This document shows, piece after piece, positions 42,797 through 50,991 of a stretch of DNA of 64,000 nt (its first letter is position 1; every line of letters begins with the position of its first letter). The notes under the pieces were generated by a model that did not search any database, was not told the origin of the DNA, and saw only the letters and a program-made list of their open reading frames with translations. Position numbers and translations under genes: made by a program. The stretch is from Thermosporothrix hazakensis. Lineage in GTDB: Bacteria; Chloroflexota; Ktedonobacteria; Ktedonobacterales; Ktedonobacteraceae. The stretch spans positions 62,001-126,000 of the forward strand of contig NZ_QKUF01000012.1 of NCBI RefSeq assembly GCF_003253565.1, given 5' to 3'.

Positions 42797-42976
42797 TCGG
42801 GCAGGTCTCCTGACTTCTGGCTCCAAACGCTCCCCGTCTGCCTTCCCATAGCTTTTCGCTCAGTGGCATTGCTCTCATATCAACGAGAGGACGGGGCGCT
42901 CACCAGTCACAGTAGCGCGTCTGTGCCGGATTCACACCGGCTTCCCTATTCTGCCTGCTTCTTGCAGGCCACCCGA
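42797..42976 (-). ncRNA. Cobalamin riboswitch (AdoCbl class)
   Basis: The minus-strand RNA closes with TCGGG (42972-42976) against CCCGA (42797-42801). It contains the conserved core AGGGAAGCCGGTGTGAATCC then GGCACAGACGCGCTACTGT, and the B12 box GCCACTGAGCGAAAAGCTAT then GGGAAGGC. These are the diagnostic conserved blocks of the class. It lies in the leader of btuF, with cobU just upstream on the same strand, so it can set expression of btuF-cobO-cbiB-cobD-cobQ separately from cobC-cobS-cobU. Confidence 0.95.
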
Positions 42977-43008
42977 CAAAGCAAATATCAATTATCCAGA
43001 TTATTCTA

Positions 43009-43614
43009 TCACCAGGGCATCTCTGCACGCAAACGCCTGACATCCAGAGGAAGCCCGGCGACCAGCAGATACACCGCATCAGCGGCACGCGCAAGCCGCA
43101 TATTGACCCTGCCGAGTGTGTCACGATACACCCGCCCGATAGGATAGGGAGGCACCAGCCCGAGCCCCACTTCATTAGAGACCAGGATCAGCCGCTTGCT
43201 TTCATCGGCCTCGGCAAAGGCCCGCAGCAGCTTGTCAACCTGTTGCACTATCTCTGTATTGAACAGCGCTTCAGCCGTCGCCTGCTCCCCCTCGACAAGC
43301 CTCCCATCGCGCAGGAGCCAGTTCGAGACCCAGAGTGTCACGCAATCCAGTAACACCACATCGGCCCGCTCGCAGCCTCGCCGAAACGCGGCCTCCAGAT
43401 CGTATGGCTCCTCAATGGTCACCCACTCCGCTGGACGCGCGTCCTGATGCCGTCTGATCCGCTCACGCATCTCGTTATCATCGGCGGTCGCCGTTGCGAT
43501 ATAGGCAACCGGGCACCCGCTGCGTGCCGCGAGCAGTTCGGCATAGGAACTCTTGCCGCTCCGCGCTCCCCCAAGAACCAGAATCAGGCGCGGCGGCTTG
43601 ACAGGCTCACTCAT
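43009..43614 (-). CDS. cobU: Adenosylcobinamide kinase/guanylyltransferase
   Basis: A 201-aa protein of typical length. The P-loop is LVLGGARSGKSSYAELLA. RIRRHQDARPAEWVTIEEPYDL contains the RRxxRPxxW-like signature with the guanylylated His. VVLLDCVTLWVSNWLL and ILVSNEVGLGLVPPYPIGRVYRDTLGRVN follow the family closely. It phosphorylates adenosylcobinamide and then attaches GMP to give adenosylcobinamide-GDP. It lies 18 bp after cobS and before the riboswitch. Confidence 0.96.
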   Translation of the reverse strand: MSEPVKPPRLILVLGGARSGKSSYAELLAARSGCPVAYIATATADDNEMRERIRRHQDARPAEWVTIEEPYDLEAAFRRGCERADVVLLDCVTLWVSNWLLRDGRLVEGEQATAEALFNTEIVQQVDKLLRAFAEADESKRLILVSNEVGLGLVPPYPIGRVYRDTLGRVNMRLARAADAVYLLVAGLPLDVRRLRAEMPW

Positions 43615-43632
43615 AGCACTCTTCTCCTTCTT

Positions 43633-44403
43633 CTATAGCCAGAGGAACAGCAGCAGTAGCGCCACCTCGGCAAGCTCGACAATGGCCCCATAGCTATCAC
43701 CGGTCAGGCCACCAATCATCCGATAAAACGGCCAGCCAAGCACAAAGGCAAAGCCAGTGCCAAGCAAGAAAACCTGTAGCCCCTTCAGGAAGCCCCACGG
43801 GCCAAGAAAGAACCCCACGATGAGCGTTACTGCCAGCGCCGTCACTCCCGCCAGAATCAGTGTTCCACGCGTGACACGCTGGCGAAAGGCATCTCCCATG
43901 CCTTCAGGTCGGGCATTAGGATAGGCAAACAGCGCCAGCAGCATCATCCAACGCGACATAGTCAGGGTCATCAGCAGGGCGGGAACCATGCGGGTCACGG
44001 GCAGGCCCGTCAGGCAGGCCCATTTGAGCAGCACCACGCAGATCGCCCCAAGCACGCCAAAACTTCCCACCCGGCTATCTTTCATGATTTCCAATCTACG
44101 CTCACGTGTATGCCCGCCGAAGAGGCCGTCACAGCTATCCATCAGTCCGTCAAGGTGCAGCCCACCAGTCAGCACGATCTCAGCCACGATCAGAAGCGCA
44201 GTCAGAGGCAGATATGAGAGCCGCCAGCCAAGCAACAAGGCGAGGATGGACAGGCAGCCACCAAGCAACAGCCCGACAAGCGGGAAGAAACCGCCTCCCA
44301 GTCGCCATTCATTCGTCTCTTTTTCATGCGGCAAGGGAAGCGTCGTCAGGAAGCGCAAAGCTCCAAGCAACTCGCCCCATTGCTCGCGCAATAGATGTAT
44401 CAA
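43633..44403 (-). CDS. cobS: Adenosylcobinamide-GDP ribazoletransferase (cobalamin synthase)
   Basis: A 256-aa integral membrane protein with 6-7 helices. The signature GGLHLDGLMDSCDGLFGGHTRERRLEIMKDSRVGSFG is the CobS active-site motif with metal-binding Asp residues. TLPLPHE near the N-terminus is also typical (TR(I/L)P). It joins alpha-ribazole (or its phosphate) to adenosylcobinamide-GDP. The start overlaps the cobC stop by 4 bp (ATGA). Confidence 0.96.
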   Translation of the reverse strand: MIHLLREQWGELLGALRFLTTLPLPHEKETNEWRLGGGFFPLVGLLLGGCLSILALLLGWRLSYLPLTALLIVAEIVLTGGLHLDGLMDSCDGLFGGHTRERRLEIMKDSRVGSFGVLGAICVVLLKWACLTGLPVTRMVPALLMTLTMSRWMMLLALFAYPNARPEGMGDAFRQRVTRGTLILAGVTALAVTLIVGFFLGPWGFLKGLQVFLLGTGFAFVLGWPFYRMIGGLTGDSYGAIVELAEVALLLLFLWL

Positions 44404-45047
44404 GGATTCTCCACCTTTTGTTGTTCATTCAGTAAGATTAAGGTCGCCTGAGGTCTGGTCTCGGCCTGATAGAAAAGCTCAACCGCGCTCAGCGACCCGG
44501 GATCAAGTCGAAAACGCCATTGCTGCTCAAGCGGCATATCCAGCAGCAAGCAAAGCAACAACCGCAACGAGCCACCATGCCCGACAAGCAAGCAGGACGC
44601 CTCATCCGCACGCACCAGCGCGTCAAGGCCTTCTTGCACCCGCTGCACCACCGCTTCCAGCGACTCGGCCCCCGGAGGAACATAGCGCTGAGGCACGCTA
44701 AAAAAGCCCGGGTAATCGGGATCGCGCGCCGTGATCTCAGCATAGGTCAGGCCCTCCCAGGGACCAAAATCAATCTCGCGCCAGCGATCGTCCACGTGCA
44801 GGTGCAGCGGCTCCCGGTGCGCACTGGCAATCGCTTCAGCAGTGGCTCGTGCCCGCCTGGTTGGACTATAGTAGATGGTCGAGAAGGAGACCGAGCGCAA
44901 GCGTTGCCCGAGCCAGAGCGCCTGCTGTTGTCCTTCCTCCGAAAGCGGAATGTCGCTGGAACCACAGTAACGGCGCTCCGTATTCCAGATCGTCGCACCA
45001 TGCCGCACCAGCCAGAGCCGCTTTGTCTTCCATTCAACTGCCGTCAT
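44400..45047 (-). CDS. cobC: Alpha-ribazole phosphatase-like histidine phosphatase
   Basis: A 215-aa histidine phosphatase. The phospho-accepting motif is KRLWLVRHGATIWN, with further catalytic residues in REIDFGPWEG and the second His in SCLLVGHGGSLRLLL. It is first in the cob run and coupled to cobS, which points to removal of phosphate from alpha-ribazole-5'-phosphate or cobalamin-5'-phosphate. As a stand-alone sequence it could be any broad-specificity phosphatase of the PGAM type. The ATG has GGGGAG closely upstream. Confidence 0.88.
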   Translation of the reverse strand: MTAVEWKTKRLWLVRHGATIWNTERRYCGSSDIPLSEEGQQQALWLGQRLRSVSFSTIYYSPTRRARATAEAIASAHREPLHLHVDDRWREIDFGPWEGLTYAEITARDPDYPGFFSVPQRYVPPGAESLEAVVQRVQEGLDALVRADEASCLLVGHGGSLRLLLCLLLDMPLEQQWRFRLDPGSLSAVELFYQAETRPQATLILLNEQQKVENP

Positions 45048-45086
45048 ATACTCCCCTTTTATGGTGTCATGCTAGAGTGTGGTGAC

Positions 45087-45115
45087 AGTATACGCCCTTT
45101 CTCCCGGAATGGCAC
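45087..45115 (-). promoter_or_regulatory. Possible promoter of cobC-cobS-cobU
   Basis: On the minus strand, GTGCCA (45115-45110), 17 bp, TATACT (45092-45087). The -10 is ideal, the -35 matches four of six. It is about 40 nt upstream of the cobC start. No riboswitch features are seen in this leader. Confidence 0.5.
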
Positions 45116-45197
45116 AGAGAGGACTTTTTTCGTCCCGGGAAAAATACGTTCAGGCCGCATTGGGAGCCTTCTCAAAAGCAAGTACCTCATTTCCATA

Positions 45198-45233
45198 TTA
45201 ACATTTTTTGCCAAAAACAGGTATACTGTTTTT
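45198..45233 (+). promoter_or_regulatory. Promoter with overlapping palindrome upstream of the PaaK-like gene
   Basis: TTAACA (45198-45203), 18 bp, TATACT (45222-45227). A perfect inverted repeat AAAAACAG-GTATA-CTGTTTTT (45213-45233) covers the -10, so a dimeric repressor could block this promoter. The regulator is not adjacent. Confidence 0.65.
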
Positions 45234-45353
45234 AAAAGATATTATTGCGTGAAATACTACAAACCTTAATCTATACAGTTGAGCTCTTGAGACCAACCCC
45301 GCTCGCACCCTTTGAGAAGGCGCAAGCGCATCTTTTTACAGGAGATTCTCTTT

Positions 45354-46676
45354 ATGTTGCTTGAAGCGCTCTTACAACAAGATTTTCTCTCCCCCGATGA
45401 ACGCCGCGATCTCCAATTCAAGCGGCTCAAGGCAACACTCAAGCGCGTCTATGAGCATGTTCCTTTCTATCGTACCAGACTGGAAGAGCGACAGATCACC
45501 CCTGACACCCTGACCAGTCTCGACGAACTCAGCACGCTCCCCTTCACAACCCGAGACGACTTGCTTGATCACTACCCCTTCGGCCTGCTCTCGGTGCCGC
45601 GTGAGGAGCTCCTTCGGATTCAGGCCTCGTCGGGAACAAAGGGGAGAGCAAAGATCATTGGCTACACACGGCATGATCTCTCGCTCTGGTCCGAGGTCTC
45701 TGCCCGTTCGCTCCTCTGTATGGGTATTCAACCCGGCGACCTGCTGGTAAACGCCTATACCTACGGCCTGTTCACGGGCGGCCTCGGCATTCATTCCGGC
45801 GCTGAACTGCTCGGAGTGACTGTCGTTCCAACCTCGACCGGCAACACCCGACGCCAGGTCACGCTACTGCATGATTTGCAGGCAACCGCGCTCGGCTGTA
45901 CCCCTTCATATGCGCTGGTTATCGGCGAGACAATGGCAGCAATGGGCATTGAAGCAACCAGCCTGCGCTATGGCATTTTTGGCGCTGAGCCGTGGACAGA
46001 AGCCATACGACAGCAGATTGAAAGTCGCCTCGGATTGAGCGGCTTCGACCTCTATGGCTTGAGCGAGATCATCGGCCCCGGCGTGGCGGTCGAATGTCCT
46101 GCGAGCCGCGACGAGGCTCGCCGGAGCGGTACGCGCTTTTTGCATGTTTTTGAAGATCACTTCTACCCCGAAATCATTTCCGCCAATGGCGACGCGCTTC
46201 CACCGGGCCAGGAAGGTGAACTTGTCCTGACAACGTTGACACGAGAAGGGATGCCGCTTTTGCGCTATCGTACAGGCGATATCTGTTCCCTGCATACCGT
46301 TCCTTGTGCCTGCGGACGCACCCTCATGCGCATCAGCCAGATCAAAGGGCGAACCGACGATATGTTGATTCTCCGGGGCATCAACGTCTACCCGACAGAA
46401 ATAGAGCGCGTTCTGATGTCGCTTCCCGAGCTCTCTCCTTATTATTATATCGTGATAGAGCGTCAGCAGAGCCTCGACAGCGTCACTGTTGAGGTTGAGC
46501 TTGCAGACCCTGACGCCTCTCCAGACGCGCATCAACAGCTACAGGAAACGATCGGCACATTACTGCTCAATGCATCAGGGCTTCATTTTTCGGTACAGCT
46601 CCATCGGTACGGCACGTTACCCCGCTCCGAAGGCAAAACAACCCATATTATCGACAAACGTGAAAGGGGAAAATGA
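45354..46676 (+). CDS. Phenylacetate-CoA ligase-like AMP-forming enzyme
   Basis: A 440-aa protein from ATG 45354, with AGGAGA upstream. The start at 45312 lies in the leader. PaaK-type features: the ATP-binding loop IQASSGTKGRAKIIGYT, YGIFGAEPWTEAIRQQIESRLGLSGFDLYGLSEIIGPGVAVEC, a Cys cluster SLHTVPCACGRTLMRISQIKGRTDDML, and LRGINVYPTEIERVLM. It activates an aryl or acyl acid through an adenylate to the CoA thioester. No ring epoxidase (paaABCDE) genes are linked, so the natural acid could differ from phenylacetate. The stop overlaps the next gene's start by 4 bp, so it is co-translated with an enoyl-CoA hydratase-like enzyme. Confidence 0.9.
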   Translation: MLLEALLQQDFLSPDERRDLQFKRLKATLKRVYEHVPFYRTRLEERQITPDTLTSLDELSTLPFTTRDDLLDHYPFGLLSVPREELLRIQASSGTKGRAKIIGYTRHDLSLWSEVSARSLLCMGIQPGDLLVNAYTYGLFTGGLGIHSGAELLGVTVVPTSTGNTRRQVTLLHDLQATALGCTPSYALVIGETMAAMGIEATSLRYGIFGAEPWTEAIRQQIESRLGLSGFDLYGLSEIIGPGVAVECPASRDEARRSGTRFLHVFEDHFYPEIISANGDALPPGQEGELVLTTLTREGMPLLRYRTGDICSLHTVPCACGRTLMRISQIKGRTDDMLILRGINVYPTEIERVLMSLPELSPYYYIVIERQQSLDSVTVEVELADPDASPDAHQQLQETIGTLLLNASGLHFSVQLHRYGTLPRSEGKTTHIIDKRERGK

Positions 46677-47446
46677 TGACACTGCAACTGGCAACAATGT
46701 ATTGTGCTGTCAGCGGCTCGCTTGCTCGCCTGTATCTGAATCGCCCGGAAGTGCATAACGCGGCAAACTGGGCCTGGGTCAAGGACCTGGTCACCGTTAC
46801 CGATTATTTGCAGCGGCAACCAGACGTACAGGTCGTTATTGTCAGCGGGAAAGGGCGCTCCTTTTGTAGCGGTCTGGATACAAAAGAACTGGCACATGGA
46901 AATCTGCCGCTGGAATGGTTCGACACCTGGGAACGCGGCATGACGGCGCTCTCCGCGCTCAATGCCATCTCAATCGCCTCGATTCATGGTTATTGCCTGG
47001 GTGGTGGCTTGCAACTTGCGCTCGCCTGCGACCTGCGCATTGCCGCCGAGGACGCGGTGCTGAGTATTCCGGCGGTTCGTGAGGGCGTGGTGGCAGCACT
47101 TGGTCCGATGCGGCTCGCTCGCTTGATCGGCAGCAGTCAGGCAAAATGGCTCTGCCTGCTCGGCCGTCGTTTCAGTGCTACCGAAGGCCAACGGCTCGGA
47201 ATAATCCACGAGGTCGCGCCACCCGAGAAGCTCGAAGAGCAGACAAACGCGCTGGCTGAAGAGCTCCTTTCCCTCCCCTTCACAGCCCTGCACCACACCA
47301 AGCGTCAGATCGATCTGGCCTTTGAAAACGACATCGCCACGCTGACCGAGGAGTTTCTACAGGCACAGCAGGAGTGTCTGCAATCACCCGAGCATGCCGA
47401 ACTGATGGCAGAATATCGAGCAAGGGAGGCATTCCGCAAGAAATAG
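46673..47446 (+). CDS. Enoyl-CoA hydratase/isomerase (crotonase family)
   Basis: A 257-aa protein with start ATG 46673 (ATGATG, AAGGGGA upstream). The oxyanion-hole segments SGKGRSFCSGLDTKEL and IHGYCLGGGLQLALACDLRIAAEDAVLSIPAVREGVV match crotonases. The family acts on acyl-CoA thioesters through an oxyanion hole. The exact reaction (hydratase, isomerase or lyase) depends on active-site acids: Glu and Ala/Gly are seen around REGVVAALG, while the first catalytic Glu position has Leu or Gln, so classical hydratase activity is uncertain. It is coupled to the CoA ligase upstream, suggesting they act in sequence on one acid. Confidence 0.9.
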   Translation: MMTLQLATMYCAVSGSLARLYLNRPEVHNAANWAWVKDLVTVTDYLQRQPDVQVVIVSGKGRSFCSGLDTKELAHGNLPLEWFDTWERGMTALSALNAISIASIHGYCLGGGLQLALACDLRIAAEDAVLSIPAVREGVVAALGPMRLARLIGSSQAKWLCLLGRRFSATEGQRLGIIHEVAPPEKLEEQTNALAEELLSLPFTALHHTKRQIDLAFENDIATLTEEFLQAQQECLQSPEHAELMAEYRAREAFRKK

Positions 47447-47475
47447 CCCGGACGTCACACAGAAGACCTGTTCAG

Positions 47476-47504
47476 TTGACAGGGCGCAACAATCGGTGTA
47501 TGCT
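47476..47504 (+). promoter_or_regulatory. Promoter of the methyltransferase gene
   Basis: TTGACA (47476-47481), 17 bp, TATGCT (47499-47504). It lies 137 bp before the ATG at 47641, leaving a leader of about 130 nt. Confidence 0.78.
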
Positions 47505-47640
47505 CATCTAACGATAGAAAGTGAGAATAGGAAGAAGATGCAATTCAGCAAACAGGCACACCCGCAATAAAACCTGATTCGCGGGCCTCCTCGACTAATT
47601 TCACTGCTGGCGTCGAAATAGTTTTTGAGGAGGTAAAAGC

Positions 47641-48423
47641 ATGACACGATCACAGAAAGACGAAGCGTTCTACCGCTCTCTGGTTAACGAATACAACTAT
47701 CCGTTTTCGGGGTGGGATTTCTCGCACCTGAACGGGCGCATGACTGACGATGAACAGCCCCTCCCCTGGGAGTATCGAGAGGAGGTAAAAGCACTCTTGC
47801 CGCACGTTCATTCGCTACTGGATATGGACACCGGCGGCGGTGAGCTACTGGCCTCACTTCAGCCATTCCCACCCGATACCTGCGCAACCGAGGGCTACCC
47901 GCCAAACATCGAGATAGCGCGAGCCCGCCTGGAGCCGCTCAACGTCCGGGTGTATGCGGTGCAGGACGACGAGAACCGGGCGCTTCCGGTCGAGGATCAG
48001 CGCTTCGAGCTGGTCATCAATCGGCACGGCGCATTCGACCCGCGTGAGCTCTGGCGCGTGCTCAAACCGGGCGGCCTCTTCGTCACTCAACAGGTCGGCG
48101 GAAACGACAATATCGAGCTCAATCGTATGCTTGGCGCACCTGAGCCCAAATATGCGGGCTGGAACTGCGAGACCGCCGTCAAGGAGCTACAGGAGGCCGG
48201 ATTCGAGATCCTGACACAGCAGGAGGCTTACCCGGTGACACGCTTCTACGACGTCGGCGCGCTCGTCTTCTACTTGAAGGTGATCGAGTGGCAGATTCCC
48301 GACTTCTCCGTTGAACGATACTTCGAGCGGTTACTTGAGCCGCATGGGCGCATTCAGCGCGAGGGCTCTATTGTTTCGCACAGTCACCGCTTCTTTGTGA
48401 AGGCGCGCAAACCCACTGCATAA
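47641..48423 (+). CDS. Class I SAM-dependent methyltransferase
   Basis: A 260-aa protein with GAGGAGG before the ATG. The SAM-binding motif I is SLLDMDTGGGELL, followed by ATEGYPPNIEIARARL (motif II acid), FELVINRHGAFDPRELWRVLKPGGLFVTQQVGG (motifs III-IV). The N-terminal 50 residues and C-terminal 70 residues contain aromatic residues but no known substrate domain. It lies alone between the ligase-crotonase unit and the convergent FAD enzyme gene, so the methyl acceptor is unknown. Confidence 0.88.
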   Translation: MTRSQKDEAFYRSLVNEYNYPFSGWDFSHLNGRMTDDEQPLPWEYREEVKALLPHVHSLLDMDTGGGELLASLQPFPPDTCATEGYPPNIEIARARLEPLNVRVYAVQDDENRALPVEDQRFELVINRHGAFDPRELWRVLKPGGLFVTQQVGGNDNIELNRMLGAPEPKYAGWNCETAVKELQEAGFEILTQQEAYPVTRFYDVGALVFYLKVIEWQIPDFSVERYFERLLEPHGRIQREGSIVSHSHRFFVKARKPTA

Positions 48424-48432
48424 CAGGGTTGG

Positions 48433-48453
48433 GGGATATGTCTTCCATATCCC
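48433..48453. terminator. Small hairpin between convergent genes
   Basis: GGGATATG-TCTTC-CATATCCC, a perfect 8-bp stem between the two stop codons. No T tract. Confidence 0.4.
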
Positions 48454-49752
48454 TCAATTCCCATAGAACAGCTCACGCAGATAAGAATTCAAGAACAGGC
48501 CCTGTGGGTCAAGCTCTTCACGCACCCTGCGGAAGTCGTTCCAGCGCGGGTAGAGCTCGCTCAACTGCTCGGCAGTCCGAGTATGATGCTTGCCCCAGTG
48601 CGGACGCCCGTTGTAGCGCTTGAAGATCTCCTCGATATGGCGGAAATAAGGCTTGTACTCCATGCCGCGATACATGTGAATGGCGATATAGGCCGAATCT
48701 CGCTGATAGGCCGGGCTCAGCCAGATATCGTCTCCCCGCACAAAGCGGCACTCAATGGGAAAATGGACCGCGAATCGATGTTGATTGATACAGTCTCGAA
48801 TCTCCTCAAGCGCAGTCTTCATATGCTCGGCGGGCAAATTGTATTCCATCTCCTGAAAGCGCACCAGACGCGGTGTGGCAAAGGCACGATGGCTGTGATT
48901 CACCTCGTTAATATCGGGCACGCCGAACGCTGAAATTGTGCTCACCAGCGGGCAGAGGAGCGGCACCAGACGACAGGCTTCGGATAGCAGCCAGAAAAGC
49001 CCGTTCTCCAGCACCAACTGGCTGACTGTTGCCCAGATACTCCCGGCATTCACCTGCTCCTGGGTCTCGTTCATCAGCTTGATCTGAACCCACTTCGTGT
49101 AGGGGAACCAGTAGAACTCAAAGTGGCTGTTCTCTTGCTTGAGGCGGTCGATGCTCTCAAGGCATTCGTCCAGGCTGATCTTGCGGCTGACGTAGTGCAG
49201 GCGCCTGGCCGGAACCACACGCAGCGTCACCTTCACGATAATACCAAGCATGCCAAGCGAAACCTGAGCCGCCTTCAATAACTCGGGATTCTGCTCCTCG
49301 GAGCACTCAAGCAACTCTCCCGCAGCCGTGATCAGTGTCAGGCCGACAACCTGAGTAGCGATGGTGCCAAAAGCGATCCCGGTGCCATGCGTCCCGGTAC
49401 TGATCGCGCCAGAAATACTTTGCACATCGATATCGCCCAGATTTTCCTGTGCCAGTCCATGCGCATACAGCGCCTCGCCAAGCCGCTTGAGCTTTGTGCC
49501 AGCAAGCACGGTGACGGTCCCACGTTCACGGTCAACCTGCTCGATTCCCTGCAAGCCGTCCAGCGAGATCAATATATCGTCCGTTTGTACCAGCGGCGTG
49601 AACGAGTGCCCTGTCCCGACAACGCGCATACAGCGTCCCTCCGCTGCGTGCTCTTTGACCATCTGCACCAGTTGGGAAATACTCTCCGGGCGCAACACCT
49701 GCTTTGGCGAACAGCGTACCGAACCTGACCAGTTGCTCCAGCGTTGTTCCAT
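48454..49752 (-). CDS. FAD-linked oxidoreductase (D-arabinono-1,4-lactone oxidase-like)
   Basis: A 432-aa VAO/PCMH flavoprotein. The FAD-binding domain shows CMRVVGTGHSFTPLVQTDDILISL (GHS loop where some members attach FAD at His), IDVQSISGAISTGTHGTG and VGLTLITAAGE. The C-terminal ALO domain has WFPYTKWVQIK, GRPHWGKHH and LDPQGLFLNSYLRELF. Relatives oxidise aldono-lactones or sugar alcohols (xylitol/alditol oxidase). No signal peptide. It is the last gene of a three-gene unit, 23 bp after the aldolase-like gene. Confidence 0.88.
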   Translation of the reverse strand: MEQRWSNWSGSVRCSPKQVLRPESISQLVQMVKEHAAEGRCMRVVGTGHSFTPLVQTDDILISLDGLQGIEQVDRERGTVTVLAGTKLKRLGEALYAHGLAQENLGDIDVQSISGAISTGTHGTGIAFGTIATQVVGLTLITAAGELLECSEEQNPELLKAAQVSLGMLGIIVKVTLRVVPARRLHYVSRKISLDECLESIDRLKQENSHFEFYWFPYTKWVQIKLMNETQEQVNAGSIWATVSQLVLENGLFWLLSEACRLVPLLCPLVSTISAFGVPDINEVNHSHRAFATPRLVRFQEMEYNLPAEHMKTALEEIRDCINQHRFAVHFPIECRFVRGDDIWLSPAYQRDSAYIAIHMYRGMEYKPYFRHIEEIFKRYNGRPHWGKHHTRTAEQLSELYPRWNDFRRVREELDPQGLFLNSYLRELFYGN

Positions 49753-49775
49753 AATCGCTCCTTCATGAGGGAAAA

Positions 49776-50978
49776 CTATAAGAAATTTTGACCGTCGCCA
49801 CGATAGGTTGTCACGGTCTCAACAATCTGGCCCTCGCTGACCAGCAGGAGATGGGTAAAGCGCTCGCAGAGCTCCCCGGCCTTCGCGTGCCGGAGAAAGA
49901 TCGGGTCACCGAGCCGAAGCGGCAGCGGACCTTTATAGAAGATCGGTGTCTGGACCTCCCCTGCTCCCTCAAGGCTATCGAAACGGGCTCCACGTGGTAA
50001 ATAAGGTCGCGGCCACTTGTCGGCTCCAACCGCGCCAGAGGCCACATAGCCGCCTCCCAGGCAGGTATAGAGCGTGGGTGCAGGCCGCCGCACAATCTCG
50101 ATCGCGTAGCCGGCAGCCGGAAGATAGCGAAACGAGTGGAAGGCGTCGAAGAGCGCAGGCGCATAGAAGGCCGAACCGACCGTCACTTCGGTCACACACT
50201 CCTCGGCACAGGTTGTCTCAATGCTGCCGGTGCCACCGCCATTGACAAAGCGTAGCGGTCGCCCATAGTAGCCCTCGACAAAACTGACAAGCTCCTGGCG
50301 CCTGCGAGCGACTTCCGCAATCGAGCGCTGCTTGAGCGTGCGAATCAGCGCATTCTTGAGCGCCTGCCCGGGAGTTGCGTCACCCACGCCCGCAATCTGC
50401 GCCTCATAGCCCATCACGCCGTCAAGCGTCACGGTGGGCGCGTTCTTGATCGCATCCAGCACCGGACGCACCTGCTCGGGTGTGCGCAAGGGAGAGCGCC
50501 AGCTTCCAAAATGCAGGCCGGGAAACGAAGAGGACATATCCAGATCGAGGCAGAGTGATAACTGTGTTTCCTGTTGCTCAGCCACTGAGGCCGCCTGCCG
50601 CACATGCTCAACGCTATCAACCATCAGCGTGATTCGCGCTCCCCCCTTCACCGCCTGCGCCACCTCGGCGATATCGTCGCGATGCCAGACCGGATAGGCG
50701 ATCACCAGATCATCAAAGCCCTGTGAGGCCAGATAAGCCGCCTCACGCGCCGTAAAGCAGAGGCATCCCTGACACCCCTGCTCAAGCAGCCGCCGCAGCA
50801 ACGCCACCGAGCGTACCGACTTGGTTCCAATGCGTACCTGCTTGCCGCGAGCGCGTCGCAACGCCGTACGTACATTCCGGTCGAACAGATCAAGGTCAAC
50901 AAAGGCGAACGGCATCCGCTGCCCCTGAAAGATCTCGCGATAATAGGCATAGCTCCGTGTCAGAGGACGCTCCCGCAT
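49776..50978 (-). CDS. PLP-dependent D-amino-acid deaminase/aldolase-like protein (DSD1/alanine racemase fold)
   Basis: A 400-aa protein from ATG 50978, with GGAGGGA upstream. The N-terminal alanine-racemase barrel begins PFAFVDLDLFDRNVRTALRRARGKQVRIGTKSVRSVALL, where Lys of GTKSVRS is the expected PLP lysine. The second domain has ALFDAFHSFRYLPAAGYAIEIVRRP and the metal-site-like segment toward the C-terminus (LRLGDPIFLRHAKAGELCERF), as in D-serine dehydratase and D-threonine aldolase. It may cleave or deaminate a D-amino acid or a phosphorylated hydroxy amino acid. The fixed pairing with the FAD oxidase downstream and TetR upstream suggests a joint pathway, substrate unknown. Confidence 0.85.
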   Translation of the reverse strand: MRERPLTRSYAYYREIFQGQRMPFAFVDLDLFDRNVRTALRRARGKQVRIGTKSVRSVALLRRLLEQGCQGCLCFTAREAAYLASQGFDDLVIAYPVWHRDDIAEVAQAVKGGARITLMVDSVEHVRQAASVAEQQETQLSLCLDLDMSSSFPGLHFGSWRSPLRTPEQVRPVLDAIKNAPTVTLDGVMGYEAQIAGVGDATPGQALKNALIRTLKQRSIAEVARRRQELVSFVEGYYGRPLRFVNGGGTGSIETTCAEECVTEVTVGSAFYAPALFDAFHSFRYLPAAGYAIEIVRRPAPTLYTCLGGGYVASGAVGADKWPRPYLPRGARFDSLEGAGEVQTPIFYKGPLPLRLGDPIFLRHAKAGELCERFTHLLLVSEGQIVETVTTYRGDGQNFL

Positions 50979-50991
50979 GAAGATTCCCTCC

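Noticed and set aside
45048..45311. A second cobalamin riboswitch before cobC
   Set aside because: The conserved core and B12 box seen at 42797-42976 are absent. Only a promoter-like pair is present.
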